Shown: one piece after another, positions 5,267 through 5,311 of the stretch
How positions within the stretch are numbered: the stretch's first letter is position 1
Layout of the letters: each line of letters opens with the position of its first letter
DNA from: an uncultured Clostridia bacterium
GTDB taxonomy: Bacteria; Bacillota; Clostridia; Oscillospirales; CAG-272
Reading direction: 5' to 3'
Length of the DNA: 5,311 bases
Assembly: GCA_946404295.1 (NCBI GenBank)
Contig: CAMJDE010000144.1
Location: 1-5,311, forward strand
Notes under the pieces: generated by a model
Database searches by the model: none
Told to the model about the DNA's origin: nothing
What the model saw: the letters and a program-made list of their open reading frames with translations, nothing else
Translations under genes and position numbers: made by a program

Positions 5267-5272
5267 TCTCCT
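5267..5272 (-). promoter_or_regulatory. Ribosome binding site of rhaD
   Basis: AGGAGA on the minus strand, seven bases (AACGGAA) before the ATG at 5259. It confirms the start that gives the full-length aldolase N-terminus, with Asn29 and Asn32 at the family positions. Confidence 0.85.
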
Positions 5273-5305
5273 GTTTCGGGGCGTCCCCCGTTTTTTACCG
5301 ATATT

Positions 5306-5311
5306 ATTATA
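5306..5311 (-). promoter_or_regulatory. Possible -10 box for rhaD at the window edge
   Basis: TATAAT on the minus strand, 46 bases before the rhaD ATG, followed by an AT-rich then G-rich short leader. The -35 region lies outside the window, so it cannot be checked. If real, rhaD has its own promoter and is not simply the tail of an upstream rha operon. AT-rich bases in an otherwise GC-rich window make the match more meaningful, but a chance TATAAT is possible. Confidence 0.4.

Overview
The window looks like chromosomal DNA from a GC-rich Gram-positive, most likely an uncultured anaerobe of the Clostridia (Bacillota). The grounds are a short positively charged lipoprotein signal with a Phe-Ala-Ala-Cys lipobox, strong AGGAGG-type ribosome binding sites, a textbook SigA promoter (TTGACT, 17 bp, TATAAT) and clostridial-style protein sequences. 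No gene here fixes the genus, so this is inference. All four supported genes are on the minus strand and are described right to left, in the direction of transcription.

(1) 4447-5259 encodes L-rhamnulose-1-phosphate aldolase (rhaD), complete, with its zinc and catalytic residues. A possible -10 box sits at the extreme right edge; any other rha genes would lie beyond the window. (2) 3976-4446 is a 471-base gene-free stretch. Next to the rhaD stop codon it holds a regular array of four strong stem-loops (plus a weaker fifth) with a period of about 33 bases, separated by TATCGA-type spacers. After a stretch of about 85 bases with nothing recognisable comes a near-consensus promoter with an 8-base direct repeat around its -35 box, then a leader of about 180 bases. 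(3) 3436-3975 encodes an unrecognised four-helix membrane protein of 179 residues. (4) 1033-3357 encodes a large (774-residue) lipoprotein of the family 5 ABC-transporter solute-binding proteins, with an insertion of roughly 130 residues. (5) 845-1032 is an intercistronic region with a 13-bp terminator-like hairpin followed by a predicted three-way junction that ends six bases before the next ribosome binding site. (6) 1-844 encodes a DppB/OppB-type permease starting at TTG and running off the left edge.

The membrane protein, binding protein and permease most likely form one operon, PromA -> 4-TM protein -> lipoprotein -> permease (-> second permease and ATPases outside the window), that imports a peptide or another small solute. 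The hairpin between binding-protein and permease genes fits the common design in which the binding protein is made in excess. Nothing ties the transported solute to rhamnose except proximity. The coding genes are of familiar types. The least explained material is the hairpin array, the structured permease leader, and the uncharacterised first gene of the operon.
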